From: Streptomyces chryseus
GTDB lineage: Bacteria; Actinomycetota; Actinomycetes; Streptomycetales; Streptomycetaceae
DNA: 64,000 nucleotides
Assembly (NCBI RefSeq): GCF_014650755.1
Contig: NZ_BMVO01000017.1
Location: 62,001 to 126,000, forward strand
Reading direction: 5' to 3'
The first letter of the stretch is position 1; every line of letters begins with the position of its first letter. The position numbers and the translations under genes are program-made. The notes under the pieces were generated by a model. The model did no database searches, had not been told where the DNA came from, and saw only the letters and a program-made list of their open reading frames with translations. Below are positions 26,218 through 35,767 of this stretch, piece after piece.

Positions 26218-27161
26218 CCGACCTGCCCGAAGGGCTGCCCATGCGGGTCCCGGCGCCGGGCCTGCCGACGCGCGTACGCATCCACGAGGTGGGCGCCCGC
26301 GACGGCCTCCAGAACGAGAAGACCGTCGTACCGACCGAGGTGAAGGCCGAGTTCGTCCACCGGCTCGCCGACGCGGGGCTCACCACCGTCGAGGCGACCA
26401 GCTTCGTGCACCCCGAGTGGGTGCCCCAGCTGGCGGACGCCGAGGCGCTGTTCCCCCTGCTGCACGACGTGCGCGCCGAACTTCCCGTGCTCGTGCCGAA
26501 CGCGCGCGGCCTCGACCGCGCCCTCGCCCTCGGCGTGCGCCGGATCGCCGTGTTCGGGAGTGCGACGGAGACGTTCGCCCGCCGCAACCTCAACCGGACC
26601 GTCGACGAGTCGCTCGCCATGTTCGAGCCGGTCGTCGCCCGCGCGCGGCAGGACGAGGTCCACGTGCGCGGGTACCTCTCGATGTGCTTCGGCGACCCGT
26701 GGGAGGGGGCGGTCCCGGTCGGCCGGGTGGTCGAGGTCGCGAAGGCGCTGCTCGACCTCGGCTGCGACGAGCTGAGCCTCGGCGACACCATCGGCGTGGC
26801 CACCCCCGGCCACGTCCGGGCCCTGCTCACCGGCCTCGAAGAAGCCGGAGTGCCGGTGTCCGCCGTCGGCGTGCACTTCCACGACACGTACGGCCAGGCC
26901 CTCGCCAACACCCTCGCCGCGCTCCAGCACGGCGTCACCACCGTGGACGCCTCCGCGGGCGGCCTCGGCGGCTGCCCGTACGCGAAGAGCGCCACCGGAA
27001 ACCTCGCCACCGAAGACCTCGTGTGGATGCTCCACGGCCTCGGCATCGAAACCGGGGTCGACCTCGGCCGGCTCACCGCCACCAGCGTGTGGATGGCCGA
27101 ACGGCTGGGCCGCCCCAGCCCCTCCCGCACCGTGCGTGCCCTGTCCCACAAGGAGTCGTAG
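26214..27161 (+). CDS. hmgL: Hydroxymethylglutaryl-CoA lyase
   Basis: A 315-residue HMG-CoA lyase cleaving HMG-CoA to acetyl-CoA and acetoacetate, the last step of leucine catabolism. The N-terminal metal/active-site motif VGARDGLQNE is near residue 26 and the family signature GLGGCPYAKSATGN, with the catalytic Cys, is near 257. The ATG at 26214 is chosen because it overlaps the accA1 stop and has GGAGGAG directly upstream. It is co-transcribed with carboxylase and acyl-CoA dehydrogenase genes. No methylglutaconyl-CoA hydratase gene lies in the operon. Confidence 0.92.
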
Positions 27162-27163
27162 CC

Positions 27164-28324
27164 ATGTCCCTCGACCACCGCCTCACCCCCGAGCACGAAG
27201 AACTCCGCCGCACGGTCGAGGAGTTCGCGCACGACGTCGTCGCCCCGAAGATCGGCGACTTCTACGAGCGCCACGAGTTCCCGTACGAGATCGTCCGCGA
27301 GATGGGCCGCATGGGCCTGTTCGGTCTGCCCTTCCCCGAGGAGTACGGCGGCATGGGCGGCGACTACCTCGCCCTCGGCATCGCCCTCGAAGAGCTCGCC
27401 CGCGTCGACTCCTCCGTGGCCATCACCCTCGAAGCGGGCGTCTCGCTCGGCGCGATGCCCGTCTTCCGCTTCGGCACGGAGGAGCAGAAGCGCGCGTGGC
27501 TGCCCCGCCTGTGCTCGGGCGAGATGCTCGGCGCGTTCGGCCTGACCGAGCCGGACTGCGGCTCGGACGCCGGCGGCACGAAGACGACCGCGCGCCGCGA
27601 GGGCGACGAGTGGGTCATCAACGGCTCCAAGTGCTTCATCACCAACTCCGGTACGGACATCACGGGCCTGGTCACCGTCACCGCCGTGACCGGCCGCAAG
27701 CCCGACGGCAAGCCGGAGATCTCCGCCATCATCGTCCCGTCCGGCACCCCGGGCTTCACCGTCGCCGCGCCGTACTCCAAGGTCGGCTGGAACGCCTCGG
27801 ACACCCGCGAGCTGTCCTTCTCCGACGTGCGCGTCCCGGTCGGCAACCTCCTCGGCGAAGAGGGGCGGGGTTACGCCCAGTTCCTGCGCATCCTCGACGA
27901 GGGCCGCATCGCCATCTCTGCGCTCGCGACCGGCCTGGCCCAGGGCTGCGTCGACGAGTCGGTGACGTACGCCAAGGAGCGGCACACCTTCGGCCGGCCC
28001 ATCGGCTCCAACCAGGCGATCCAGTTCAAGATCGCCGACATGGAGATGCGCGCCCACATGGCCCGTGTCGGCTGGCGCGACGCGGCGTCACGTCTGGTGC
28101 AGGGCGAGCCGTTCAAGAAGGAGGCCGCGCTCGCCAAGCTGTACTCCTCGACGGTCGCGGTGGACAACGCCCGCGAGGCGACCCAGATCCACGGCGGCTA
28201 CGGCTTCATGAACGAGTACCCGGTGGCCCGGATGTGGCGCGACTCCAAGATCCTGGAGATCGGCGAGGGCACCAGCGAGGTCCAGCGCATGCTGATCGCC
28301 CGGGAGCTCGGCCTGACCGGCTGA
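27164..28324 (+). CDS. acdH: Acyl-CoA dehydrogenase (branched/short-chain)
   Basis: A 386-residue acyl-CoA dehydrogenase starting two bases after hmgL. It has FGLTEPDCGSDAGGTKTTA near residue 125, IHGGYGFMNEYPVARMWRD near 343, and IGEGTSEVQR near the end, where the first Glu is the usual catalytic base of short/medium-chain and branched-chain enzymes. In S. coelicolor and S. avermitilis the gene in this operon position (acdH/fadE4) acts on branched-chain acyl-CoAs from leucine, isoleucine and valine. Same AccR control as the rest of the operon. Confidence 0.9.
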   Translation: MSLDHRLTPEHEELRRTVEEFAHDVVAPKIGDFYERHEFPYEIVREMGRMGLFGLPFPEEYGGMGGDYLALGIALEELARVDSSVAITLEAGVSLGAMPVFRFGTEEQKRAWLPRLCSGEMLGAFGLTEPDCGSDAGGTKTTARREGDEWVINGSKCFITNSGTDITGLVTVTAVTGRKPDGKPEISAIIVPSGTPGFTVAAPYSKVGWNASDTRELSFSDVRVPVGNLLGEEGRGYAQFLRILDEGRIAISALATGLAQGCVDESVTYAKERHTFGRPIGSNQAIQFKIADMEMRAHMARVGWRDAASRLVQGEPFKKEAALAKLYSSTVAVDNAREATQIHGGYGFMNEYPVARMWRDSKILEIGEGTSEVQRMLIARELGLTG

Positions 28325-28517
28325 CGTCCGGCTCGACTCCAGCGCCCGGTCCGGCCCCGCACAGCACGACGCGGAGCCGGACCGCGTCATGCCCCGCGCC
28401 TCTGCCCCCGAGGCCGTGAGCGCCAACAACCCGCGCGTCCCCGGCACTTCGGCGCGCCGAGCACCACACCCGCCGCCCCTGCGGCCGGTCTCGCGGAACC
28501 ACCCCCTGGACAACGCA

Positions 28518-28536
28518 TGAGGTTAGGCTAACCTAC
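28518..28536. promoter_or_regulatory. Iron box (DmdR1/IdeR) upstream of desE
   Basis: TGAGGTTAGGCTAACCTAC matches the 19-bp consensus TTAGGTTAGGCTAACCTAA except at its edges. It lies about 50 bases upstream of the desE coding region. Iron-loaded DmdR1 binding here would repress desEF. Confidence 0.9.
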
Positions 28537-28587
28537 CCTCGGACTTGTCCCGTGGTGGACCCCGCACGCACGAAAGCAGACACCGTC

Positions 28588-29610
28588 ATGCCTCACGCCC
28601 GAGCTTCCCACCTTTCCCGCCGCAGTCTGCTGGCCGTCGGCGGCGCCCTCGGCATCGGCGCCGCGCTGACCGCCTGCGGCGAGACCTCCGCGAAAAGCGA
28701 GGACAAGGCGGCGGGGAAGTCGGGCCCGTGGTCCTTCAAGGACGACCGCGGCACGACGGTGAAGAGCCCCGCCACCCCGAAGAACATCGTCGCGTTCACC
28801 GGCGTCGCCGCCGCGCTCCACGACTTCGGCGTCGAGGTCAAGGGCGTGTTCGGCCCGACCAAGACCGCCGACGGCAAGCCGGACGTCCAGGCCGGTGACC
28901 TCGACGTCAACAAGGTCAAGATCCTCGGCAACGCCTACGACGAGTTCAACGTCGAGGCGTACGTGGGCCTCGACCCGGACCTCCTCGTCACGGCCATGTG
29001 GGAGAAGGACAAGCTCTGGTACGTCCCCGAGGCGTCCAGCAAGAAGATTCTCAAGGTCGCCCCGAGCGTCGCCCTGTGGGCCGCGGAGACCACCATCCCC
29101 AAGGCGATCCAGCGCCACGCCGACCTTGCGAAGTCCCTCGGCGCCGACGTCGGCGCCAAGAAGATCACCGACGCGAAGGCCCGCTTCGAGAAGGCCGCCG
29201 AGCGCCTGCGCCAGGCCGCCAAGGCCAACCCGAAGGTCAAGGTCATGATCGGCTCCGCGAGCCCGGACCTCTTCTACGTCTCCCTCGCGAAGATGTCGGC
29301 GGACACGCTGTACTTCCAGGAGCTGGGCGTGAAGTTCGTCGAGCCGAAGGTGGACGCCGCCGGCTTCTTCGAGAGCCTCAGCTGGGAGAACGTCGACAAG
29401 TACCAGGCGGACATCATCATGATGGACAACCGGACCGCCGTCCTGCAGCCCTCCGCCCTCAAGGACAAGCCGACCTGGACGCGCCTGCCCGCCGTCAAGG
29501 CCGGCCAGGTCGTCCCGCGCACCACGGAGCCGATCTACTCCTACGACAAGTGCGCGCCGATCCTCGAAGACCTCGCCGAGGCCATCGAGAAGGCCAAGAA
29601 GGTCGCCTGA
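28588..29610 (+). CDS. desE: Ferrioxamine-binding lipoprotein DesE
   Basis: A 340-residue substrate-binding lipoprotein. The start at ATG 28588 gives a signal with a twin-Arg (HLSRRSLLAVGGALGIGA) and lipobox LTAC, lipidated Cys at about residue 30. An in-frame GTG at 28552 would only lengthen the n-region. The mature part has the Fe3+-siderophore binding fold (RGTTVKSPATPKNIVAF near the start and a long linking helix near 190). It binds ferrioxamine outside the membrane and hands it to an ABC importer encoded elsewhere. It is followed after two bases by desF and preceded by an iron box. Confidence 0.9.
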   Translation: MPHARASHLSRRSLLAVGGALGIGAALTACGETSAKSEDKAAGKSGPWSFKDDRGTTVKSPATPKNIVAFTGVAAALHDFGVEVKGVFGPTKTADGKPDVQAGDLDVNKVKILGNAYDEFNVEAYVGLDPDLLVTAMWEKDKLWYVPEASSKKILKVAPSVALWAAETTIPKAIQRHADLAKSLGADVGAKKITDAKARFEKAAERLRQAAKANPKVKVMIGSASPDLFYVSLAKMSADTLYFQELGVKFVEPKVDAAGFFESLSWENVDKYQADIIMMDNRTAVLQPSALKDKPTWTRLPAVKAGQVVPRTTEPIYSYDKCAPILEDLAEAIEKAKKVA

Positions 29611-29612
29611 CC

Positions 29613-30479
29613 ATGCCCCGGGCCGAGACAGCCGAGGAGACCGCCGTCGTCCCGTTCCGCCTCTTCGGCCTGACGGTCGCGCGGACGCGGCGGCTCAGCA
29701 CCTCCATGCTCCGGGTGACGTTCGCGGGTGAGGACCTGCGCGGCTTCGCCTCCGGGGGCCGCGACCAGAGCCTGTCGTTGTTCCTGCCGCGCCCCGGACA
29801 GCCGGAGCCGGTGCTTCCGCCGGAGACCGAGCCGGACTGGTTCGGGGCGTACCGCGCGCTGCCCGACAACGTGCGCGCGGTCATGCGCTCGTACACGCTG
29901 CGCGAGCAGCGCCGCGCCGCCGACGGGGCGGACGCGGACGAGGTGGACATCGACTTCGCCCTGCACGGCGACGGCGGGCCCGCGAGCCGCTGGGCGGCGC
30001 AGGCGGGGCCGGGCGACCGTGTCGTGATCCTCGGCCCCGCCGTCGAGGACAACACCGCCGTGCGCTTCCGCCCGCCCCAGGACACCGAGTGGGTCCTGAT
30101 GTGGGCGGACGAGACGGCGCTGCCGGCCGCCGCGGCCGCCCTGGAGTGGCTGCCCGCGGGCATGAAGGCGAAGGTCTGGATCGAGGTCCAGCACGCCGAC
30201 GACCGCCTGGAGCTGACCACGCCGGCCGACGCGGACGTCACCTGGCTGGTACGGGACGAGAACGCGCCCACTCCCCTGGAGGCAGTGGGCGCGGCGGAGT
30301 TGCCCGAGGGCACGCCGTACACGTGGATCGCCGGGGAGTCCTCCTGCGTACGGGCGCTGCGCCGCCACCTCGTCCAGGAGCGGAACTTCGACCGCAAGCG
30401 CGTGACGTTCGTGGGGTACTGGCGTCGCGGACTGAGCGAGGAGCAGCTCCGCGAGCGCGCCGAAGAGGAAGAGGCGTAG
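29613..30479 (+). CDS. desF: Siderophore-interacting FAD reductase DesF
   Basis: A 288-residue siderophore-interacting protein with an N-terminal FAD-binding barrel (RSYTLREQRR near residue 92, then VDIDFALHGDGGPASRWA) and a C-terminal nucleotide domain ending in the family motif FVGYWRRGLSEEQL. It reduces ferric siderophore in the cytoplasm to release iron. It starts two bases after desE and shares its iron box. ATG 29613. Confidence 0.9.
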   Translation: MPRAETAEETAVVPFRLFGLTVARTRRLSTSMLRVTFAGEDLRGFASGGRDQSLSLFLPRPGQPEPVLPPETEPDWFGAYRALPDNVRAVMRSYTLREQRRAADGADADEVDIDFALHGDGGPASRWAAQAGPGDRVVILGPAVEDNTAVRFRPPQDTEWVLMWADETALPAAAAALEWLPAGMKAKVWIEVQHADDRLELTTPADADVTWLVRDENAPTPLEAVGAAELPEGTPYTWIAGESSCVRALRRHLVQERNFDRKRVTFVGYWRRGLSEEQLRERAEEEEA

Positions 30480-30546
30480 GCCCCGGCCGGCGCCTTAGCA
30501 CAACAGCCGTGACCCGTGGGGGGCGAGGGGTCGTTGCGAGCAGAAC

Positions 30547-30565
30547 TAAGGTTAGGCTAACCTAA
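30547..30565. promoter_or_regulatory. Iron box (DmdR1/IdeR) upstream of desA
   Basis: TAAGGTTAGGCTAACCTAA differs from the 19-bp consensus at two bases of one edge and is otherwise perfect. It lies 75-93 bases upstream of desA and should repress desABCD when iron is plentiful. Confidence 0.92.
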
Positions 30566-30639
30566 GTTCGACATCGCGCCCTCGCCCCCCTCTCCTGTCC
30601 TGAGGGCACGTTGAAATCCCGTACCCGGGAGGACAGTTC

Positions 30640-32100
30640 ATGCGCTCACACCTGCTCAATGACACAACCGCCGAGCGGTACCGCCGGACCGCCACCGCCG
30701 CGGTCGAGCGGGTGGCGGACAAACTCGCCGCGACCGACCGGCCGTTCACCGGCATCACCCCGGAGCAGCTCGCCCCGGCCTTCGACGCGATCGACCTCGA
30801 CCGGCCGCTCGGTGACACCGCCGCCGCCCTCGACGAGCTCGAATCGGTCTACCTGCGGGACGCGGTCTACTTCCACCACCCGCGCTACCTCGCGCACCTC
30901 AACTGCCCGGTCGTCATACCGGCCGTCGCCGCCGAGGCCGTCCTCTCCGCCGTGAACTCCTCCCTGGACACCTGGGACCAGAGCGCGGGCGCCACCCTCA
31001 TCGAGCGCCGCCTCGTCGACTGGACCGCCCACCGCATCGGCTTCGGCGCCGGCCCCGATGCCGTGACCAACGCCGACGGTGTCTTCACCAGCGGCGGCTC
31101 CCAGTCCAACCTCCAGGCGCTGCTCCTCGCCCGCGAGGAGGCCAAGACCCGGGACCTGGCGAAACTGCGCGTCTTCGCCTCCGAGTGCGGCCACTTCAGC
31201 GTCCAGAAGTCCGCGAAACTCCTCGGCCTCCCACCCGAGGCCGTCATCGCGATCCCCTGCGACGGCGACAAGCGCATGCAGACCGTGGCCCTCGCCCGCG
31301 AGCTGGCCCGCTGCACGAGCGAGGGCCTGGTCCCGATGGCCGTCGTCGCCACCGCCGGCACCACCGACTTCGGCTCCATCGACCCGCTGCCCGAGATAGC
31401 CGAGCTGTGCGAGCTGTACGGCGCCTGGATGCACGTCGACGCGGCGTACGGATGCGGCCTGCTGGCCTCCCGGACCCGCCGCCACCTCCTCGACGGCATC
31501 GAGCACGCCGACTCCGTCACCGTGGACTACCACAAGTCGTTCTTCCAGCCGGTGAGTTCGAGCGCGCTGCTGGTCCGCGACGGCGCCGCCCTGCGCCACG
31601 CGACGTACCACGCCGACTACCTCAACCCGCGCCGGATGGTCGAGGAGCGCATCCCCAACCAGGTCGACAAGTCCCTCCAGACCACCCGCCGCTTCGACGC
31701 CCTCAAGCTGTGGATGACCCTGCGCACCATGGGCGCCGACGGCATCGGCGAGCTCTTCGACGAGGTCTGCGACCTGGCCGCCGACGGCTGGCAGCTGCTC
31801 GCCGCCGACCCGCGCTACGACGTCGTCGTCCGGCCCTCGCTCTCCACCCTCGTCTTCCGCTACATCCCCGCCGACGTCACCAGCCCCGCGGTGATCGACC
31901 ACGCCAACCTGTACGCCCGCAAGGCGCTGTTCGCCTCCGGCGACGCCGTGGTGGCCGGGACCAAGGTCGGCGGCAAGCACTACCTGAAGTTCACCCTTCT
32001 CAACCCCGAGACGACGCTGACCGACATCGCGGCCGTCCTCGACCTCATCGCCGGCCACGCCGAGCAGTACCTGGGAGAGTCCCTTGTCCACGCCTCTTGA
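30640..32100 (+). CDS. desA: Lysine decarboxylase DesA
   Basis: A 486-residue PLP-dependent decarboxylase of the aromatic-amino-acid/glutamate decarboxylase fold. The Schiff-base Lys is in TVDYHKSFFQP at residue 299, and the PLP pocket includes HVDAAYGCG near 266. It makes cadaverine from lysine, the first step of desferrioxamine biosynthesis. ATG 30640 lies in a leader of about 75 bases downstream of an iron box. Its last 17 bases overlap desB. Confidence 0.93.
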   Translation: MRSHLLNDTTAERYRRTATAAVERVADKLAATDRPFTGITPEQLAPAFDAIDLDRPLGDTAAALDELESVYLRDAVYFHHPRYLAHLNCPVVIPAVAAEAVLSAVNSSLDTWDQSAGATLIERRLVDWTAHRIGFGAGPDAVTNADGVFTSGGSQSNLQALLLAREEAKTRDLAKLRVFASECGHFSVQKSAKLLGLPPEAVIAIPCDGDKRMQTVALARELARCTSEGLVPMAVVATAGTTDFGSIDPLPEIAELCELYGAWMHVDAAYGCGLLASRTRRHLLDGIEHADSVTVDYHKSFFQPVSSSALLVRDGAALRHATYHADYLNPRRMVEERIPNQVDKSLQTTRRFDALKLWMTLRTMGADGIGELFDEVCDLAADGWQLLAADPRYDVVVRPSLSTLVFRYIPADVTSPAVIDHANLYARKALFASGDAVVAGTKVGGKHYLKFTLLNPETTLTDIAAVLDLIAGHAEQYLGESLVHAS

Positions 32101-33367
32101 GCCCCTCGCGCCTCTTGATTTCATCGGTATCGGACTCGGTCCGTTCAACCTCGGCCTCGCCTGCCTGACCGAGCCGATCGACGAGCTCGACGGTCTCTTC
32201 CTGGAGACGAAGCCCACCTTCGAGTGGCACGCCGGCATGTTCCTCGAAGGCGCCCACCTCCAGACGCCGTTCATGTCGGACCTGGTCACTATGGCCGACC
32301 CGACCTCGCCGTACTCCTTCCTCCAGTACCTGAAGGAGTCGGGACGGCTGTACTCCTTCTACATCCGCGAGAACTTCTATCCGCTGCGGACCGAGTACAA
32401 CGACTACTGCCGCTGGGCCGCCGCCAAGCTGAGCAACATCCGCTTCAACCAGACGGTCGCCGCGGTCGAGTACGACGCCGAGTCCGAGCTGTACGTCGTC
32501 CGCACCCAGGACACCACCTACCGCGCCCGCCACGTGGTCCTGGGCACCGGCACCCCGCCCTACATCCCGGACGCCTGCCAGGGCCTCGGCGGTGACTTCA
32601 TCCACAACTCGCGCTACGTGCAGAGCAAAGAGGCGCTCCAGGCGAAGAAGTCCATCACCCTGGTCGGCAGCGGCCAGAGCGCGGCCGAGATCTTCTACGA
32701 TCTCCTCTCCGAGATCGACGTCCACGGCTACCAGCTGAACTGGGTCACCCGCTCGCCCCGCTTCTTCCCGCTGGAGTACACGAAGCTCACGCTGGAGATG
32801 ACGTCGCCGGAGTACGTCGACTACTTCCACGCGCTCCCGGAGGCGACGCGCTACCGCCTGGAGTCCCAGCAGAAGAACCTCTTCAAGGGCATCGACTCCG
32901 AGCTGATCGACGCGATCTTCGACCTGCTCTACCAGAAGAGCCTCAAGGGCCCCGTCCCCACCCGCCTGCTCACCAACTCCTCGCTCAACAGCGCGAGCCA
33001 CGACGCCGGGAGCGGCACGTACACCCTCGGGCTGCGCCAGGAGGAGCAGGGCAAGGACTTCGAGCTGAGCACGGAGGGCCTGGTCCTCGCCACCGGCTAC
33101 CGCTACCGGACGCCCGCCTTCCTGGAGGGCGTGCGGGATCGCATCCGCTGGGACGGCCAGGGCCGCTTCGACGTGGCCCGCAACTACAGCATCGACATGA
33201 CCGGACGCGGCATCTTCCTCCAGAACGCCGCCGTCCACACCCACAGCATCACCTCGCCCGACCTGGGCATGAGCGCGTACCGCAACGCCTACATCATCGG
33301 TGAGCTGCTGGGCTCCGAGTACTACCCGGTCGAGAAGGCCATCGCTTTCCAGGAGTTCGCGATATGA
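32084..33367 (+). CDS. desB: Cadaverine N-hydroxylase DesB
   Basis: A 427-residue flavin-dependent N-monooxygenase. The FAD motif GIGLGPFNLGLACL is near residue 16, the NADPH motif GSGQSAAE near 194 and the C-terminal family motif LATGYRYRTP near 330. It hydroxylates cadaverine to N-hydroxycadaverine. It starts with TTG, with GGGAGAG six bases upstream, and overlaps desA by 17 bases, so translation is coupled. Its stop overlaps desC by four bases. Confidence 0.93.
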   Translation: MSTPLEPLAPLDFIGIGLGPFNLGLACLTEPIDELDGLFLETKPTFEWHAGMFLEGAHLQTPFMSDLVTMADPTSPYSFLQYLKESGRLYSFYIRENFYPLRTEYNDYCRWAAAKLSNIRFNQTVAAVEYDAESELYVVRTQDTTYRARHVVLGTGTPPYIPDACQGLGGDFIHNSRYVQSKEALQAKKSITLVGSGQSAAEIFYDLLSEIDVHGYQLNWVTRSPRFFPLEYTKLTLEMTSPEYVDYFHALPEATRYRLESQQKNLFKGIDSELIDAIFDLLYQKSLKGPVPTRLLTNSSLNSASHDAGSGTYTLGLRQEEQGKDFELSTEGLVLATGYRYRTPAFLEGVRDRIRWDGQGRFDVARNYSIDMTGRGIFLQNAAVHTHSITSPDLGMSAYRNAYIIGELLGSEYYPVEKAIAFQEFAI

Positions 33368-33903
33368 GCACGCCGCAGTTCACGATCCGCCCCCTCGACC
33401 CCTTCGCCGACGCACAGCTGCTGCACGGCTGGGTGACCCACCCCAAGGCCGCGTACTGGATGATGCAGGACGCGTCGCTGCCGGACGTCGAGCGCGAGTA
33501 CATGGCGATATCCGCCGCCGAGCACCACGACGCCTTCATCGGTGAGCACGAGGGCAGGCCGGTCTTCCTCATGGAGCGGTACGACCCGGCCCACGTCGAG
33601 CTCGTGGGCCTGTTCGACGCCCAGCCCGGCGACGTCGGGATGCACTTCCTGGTCGCGCCGACCGACACGCCCGTCCACGGCTTCACCCGCGCCGTGATCA
33701 CCGCGGTGATGCGGACGCTGTTCGACGACCCGGCCACCCGCCGCGTGATCGTCGAGCCCGACGTGCGCAACACCGCCGTCCACCGCCTGAACGAGGCCGT
33801 CGGCTTCGAGATCGTCGAGAAGATCGCCAAGCCGGAGAAGGACGCCTACCTGAGCGTCTGCACCCGCGAGAGCTTCGACGCCGCCGTGGGAGCCGCCCTG
33901 TGA
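33364..33903 (+). CDS. desC: N-hydroxycadaverine acyltransferase DesC
   Basis: A 179-residue GNAT-fold acyltransferase of the IucB/RhbD siderophore group, with HGWVTHPKAAYWMMQ near residue 21, VGMHFLVAPTDTPVHG near 97 and the C-terminal IVEPDVRNTAVHRLNEAVGF. It transfers succinyl or acetyl from CoA to N-hydroxycadaverine. Four-base overlaps with desB and desD mark one tightly coupled operon. Confidence 0.93.
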   Translation: MSTPQFTIRPLDPFADAQLLHGWVTHPKAAYWMMQDASLPDVEREYMAISAAEHHDAFIGEHEGRPVFLMERYDPAHVELVGLFDAQPGDVGMHFLVAPTDTPVHGFTRAVITAVMRTLFDDPATRRVIVEPDVRNTAVHRLNEAVGFEIVEKIAKPEKDAYLSVCTRESFDAAVGAAL

Positions 33904-35696
33904 CCTCCGCCGCCCCGGCCCCCGCCGACTCCGTCGCCCACCTCACCCCCGAGCGCTGGGCCCACGCGAGCCGCCTGCTCGTGCGCAAGGCCCTCGCCGA
34001 GTTCTCCCACGAGCGCCTGCTCACCCCGGACCCCCTCGGCGACGACCGGTACGCGGTCCGCTCCGACGACGGCGCGACCGAGTACCGCTTCGCCGCCCGC
34101 CGCCACGCGCTCGACCACTGGCAGGTCTTCGCCGAGTCCATCACCCGCCACCGGGACGGCGCCGAGATCCCCCTCGACGCGCTGGAATTCTTCATCGAGC
34201 TGCGCGGGGCGCTCGGCCTGAGCGCGGAGATCCTGCCCGTCTACCTGGAGGAGATCAGCTCCACCCTCTCCGGTACGGCGTACAAGCTGACCAAGACGCC
34301 CGTCACCGCCGCCGCCCTCAGCCGCTCCGGCTTCCAGGCCATCGAGACCGGCATGACGGAGGGCCACCCCTGCTTCGTCGCCAACAACGGCCGCCTCGGC
34401 TTCGGCATCGACGAGTACCGGGCGTACGCCCCCGAGGCCGCCACCCCCGTGCGGATGATCTGGCTGGCCGCCCGCCGCGACCACGCGACCTTCACGGCCG
34501 GCGCGGGACTCGACTACGAGAGCTTCGTACGGGAGGAACTGGGCGAGGCCACCGTCGACCGGTTCGCGGCGCGGCTGGCCGGCCTCGGCCTCGACCTGGC
34601 GGACTACTACTTCATCCCGGTCCACCCGTGGCAGTGGTGGAACAAGCTGTCCGTCACCTTCTCCGCCGAGGTCGCCCAGCAGCGCCTCGTCTGCCTCGGC
34701 GAGGGAGACGACACGTACCTCGCCCAGCAGTCGATCCGTACCTTCTTCAACACCAGCGACCCGTCGAAGCACTACGTCAAGACGGCCCTGTCCGTCATCA
34801 ACATGGGCTTCATGCGCGGACTCTCCGCCGCGTACATGGAGGCCACGCCCGCCATCAACGACTGGCTGGCCCACCTCATCGCGAGCGACGACACCTTCGG
34901 CGCGACCGGTCTGACGATCATCCGCGAGCGCGCGGCCATCGGCTACCACCACCGCCAGTACGAGGCCGCCACCGCCAAGGGATCCCCGTACCTGAAGATG
35001 CTCGCCGCGCTGTGGCGCGAGAGCCCCGTCCCGTCGCTCGCGCCCGGCGAGCGCCTGGCCACCATGGCGTCGCTGCTGCACACCGACCACGACGGCCGGT
35101 CCTTCGCGAGCGCCCTGATCGCCGAGTCGGGCCTCGAACCCGCGAACTGGCTGCGCCACTACCTCCACGCGTACCTCACGCCGCTGCTGCACAGCTTCTA
35201 CAAGTACGACCTGGTCTTCATGCCGCACGGCGAGAACGTCATCCTCGCCGTCGAGGACGGCGTCGTGACCCGCGCGATCTTCAAGGACATCGCCGAGGAG
35301 ATCTGCGTGATGGACCCGGACGCGGTGCTGCCGCCCGCCGTCGAGCGGGTGCGCGCCGAGGTCCCGGAGGACATGAAGCTGCTGTCGCTGTTCACCGACG
35401 TCTTCGACTGCTTCTTCCGCTTCCTCGGCGCCACGCTCGTCACCGACGGCGTCCTCGACGAGGAGACGTTCTGGCGGGCGGTCGCCGAGTGCGTCGCCGA
35501 CTACCAGCAGGCGCACCCGGAGCTCGCGGACAAGTTCAAGCAGTACGACATGTTCGCGCCCGAGTTCGCGCTGTCCTGCCTGAACCGGCTCCAGCTGCGC
35601 AACAACAAGCAGATGGTCGACCTCCAGGACCCGGCAGGCGCGCTCCAGCTCGTCGGCACCCTCGCCAACCCGATCGCGCGGTACGCACCCGCCTGA
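33900..35696 (+). CDS. desD: NIS siderophore synthetase DesD
   Basis: A 598-residue IucA/IucC-family synthetase that uses ATP to join and cyclise N-hydroxy-N-succinylcadaverine units into desferrioxamine E and related products. Visible family motifs are the ATP-loop region STLSGTAYKLTKTPV near residue 120, EGHPCFVANNGRLGF near 155, HPWQWWNKL near 243 and YKYDLVFMPHGENVILAVED near 435. GTG start overlapping desC by four bases. A strong hairpin follows. Confidence 0.94.
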   Translation: MTSAAPAPADSVAHLTPERWAHASRLLVRKALAEFSHERLLTPDPLGDDRYAVRSDDGATEYRFAARRHALDHWQVFAESITRHRDGAEIPLDALEFFIELRGALGLSAEILPVYLEEISSTLSGTAYKLTKTPVTAAALSRSGFQAIETGMTEGHPCFVANNGRLGFGIDEYRAYAPEAATPVRMIWLAARRDHATFTAGAGLDYESFVREELGEATVDRFAARLAGLGLDLADYYFIPVHPWQWWNKLSVTFSAEVAQQRLVCLGEGDDTYLAQQSIRTFFNTSDPSKHYVKTALSVINMGFMRGLSAAYMEATPAINDWLAHLIASDDTFGATGLTIIRERAAIGYHHRQYEAATAKGSPYLKMLAALWRESPVPSLAPGERLATMASLLHTDHDGRSFASALIAESGLEPANWLRHYLHAYLTPLLHSFYKYDLVFMPHGENVILAVEDGVVTRAIFKDIAEEICVMDPDAVLPPAVERVRAEVPEDMKLLSLFTDVFDCFFRFLGATLVTDGVLDEETFWRAVAECVADYQQAHPELADKFKQYDMFAPEFALSCLNRLQLRNNKQMVDLQDPAGALQLVGTLANPIARYAPA

Positions 35697-35707
35697 CCGG
35701 GACGGAT

Positions 35708-35755
35708 GTGCGGGCGGGCGCCCGTGTCCAAGGCCCTCACGGACGCCCGCCGCAC
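35708..35755. terminator. Bidirectional hairpin between desD and GH20 gene
   Basis: The stem has 5 + 8 + 4 base pairs interrupted by one mismatch and one bulge, with an 11-base loop at 35727-35737. It lies between the convergent ends of desD (35696) and the hexosaminidase gene (35768). Confidence 0.75.
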
Positions 35756-35767
35756 CTTCCGGGCCCG

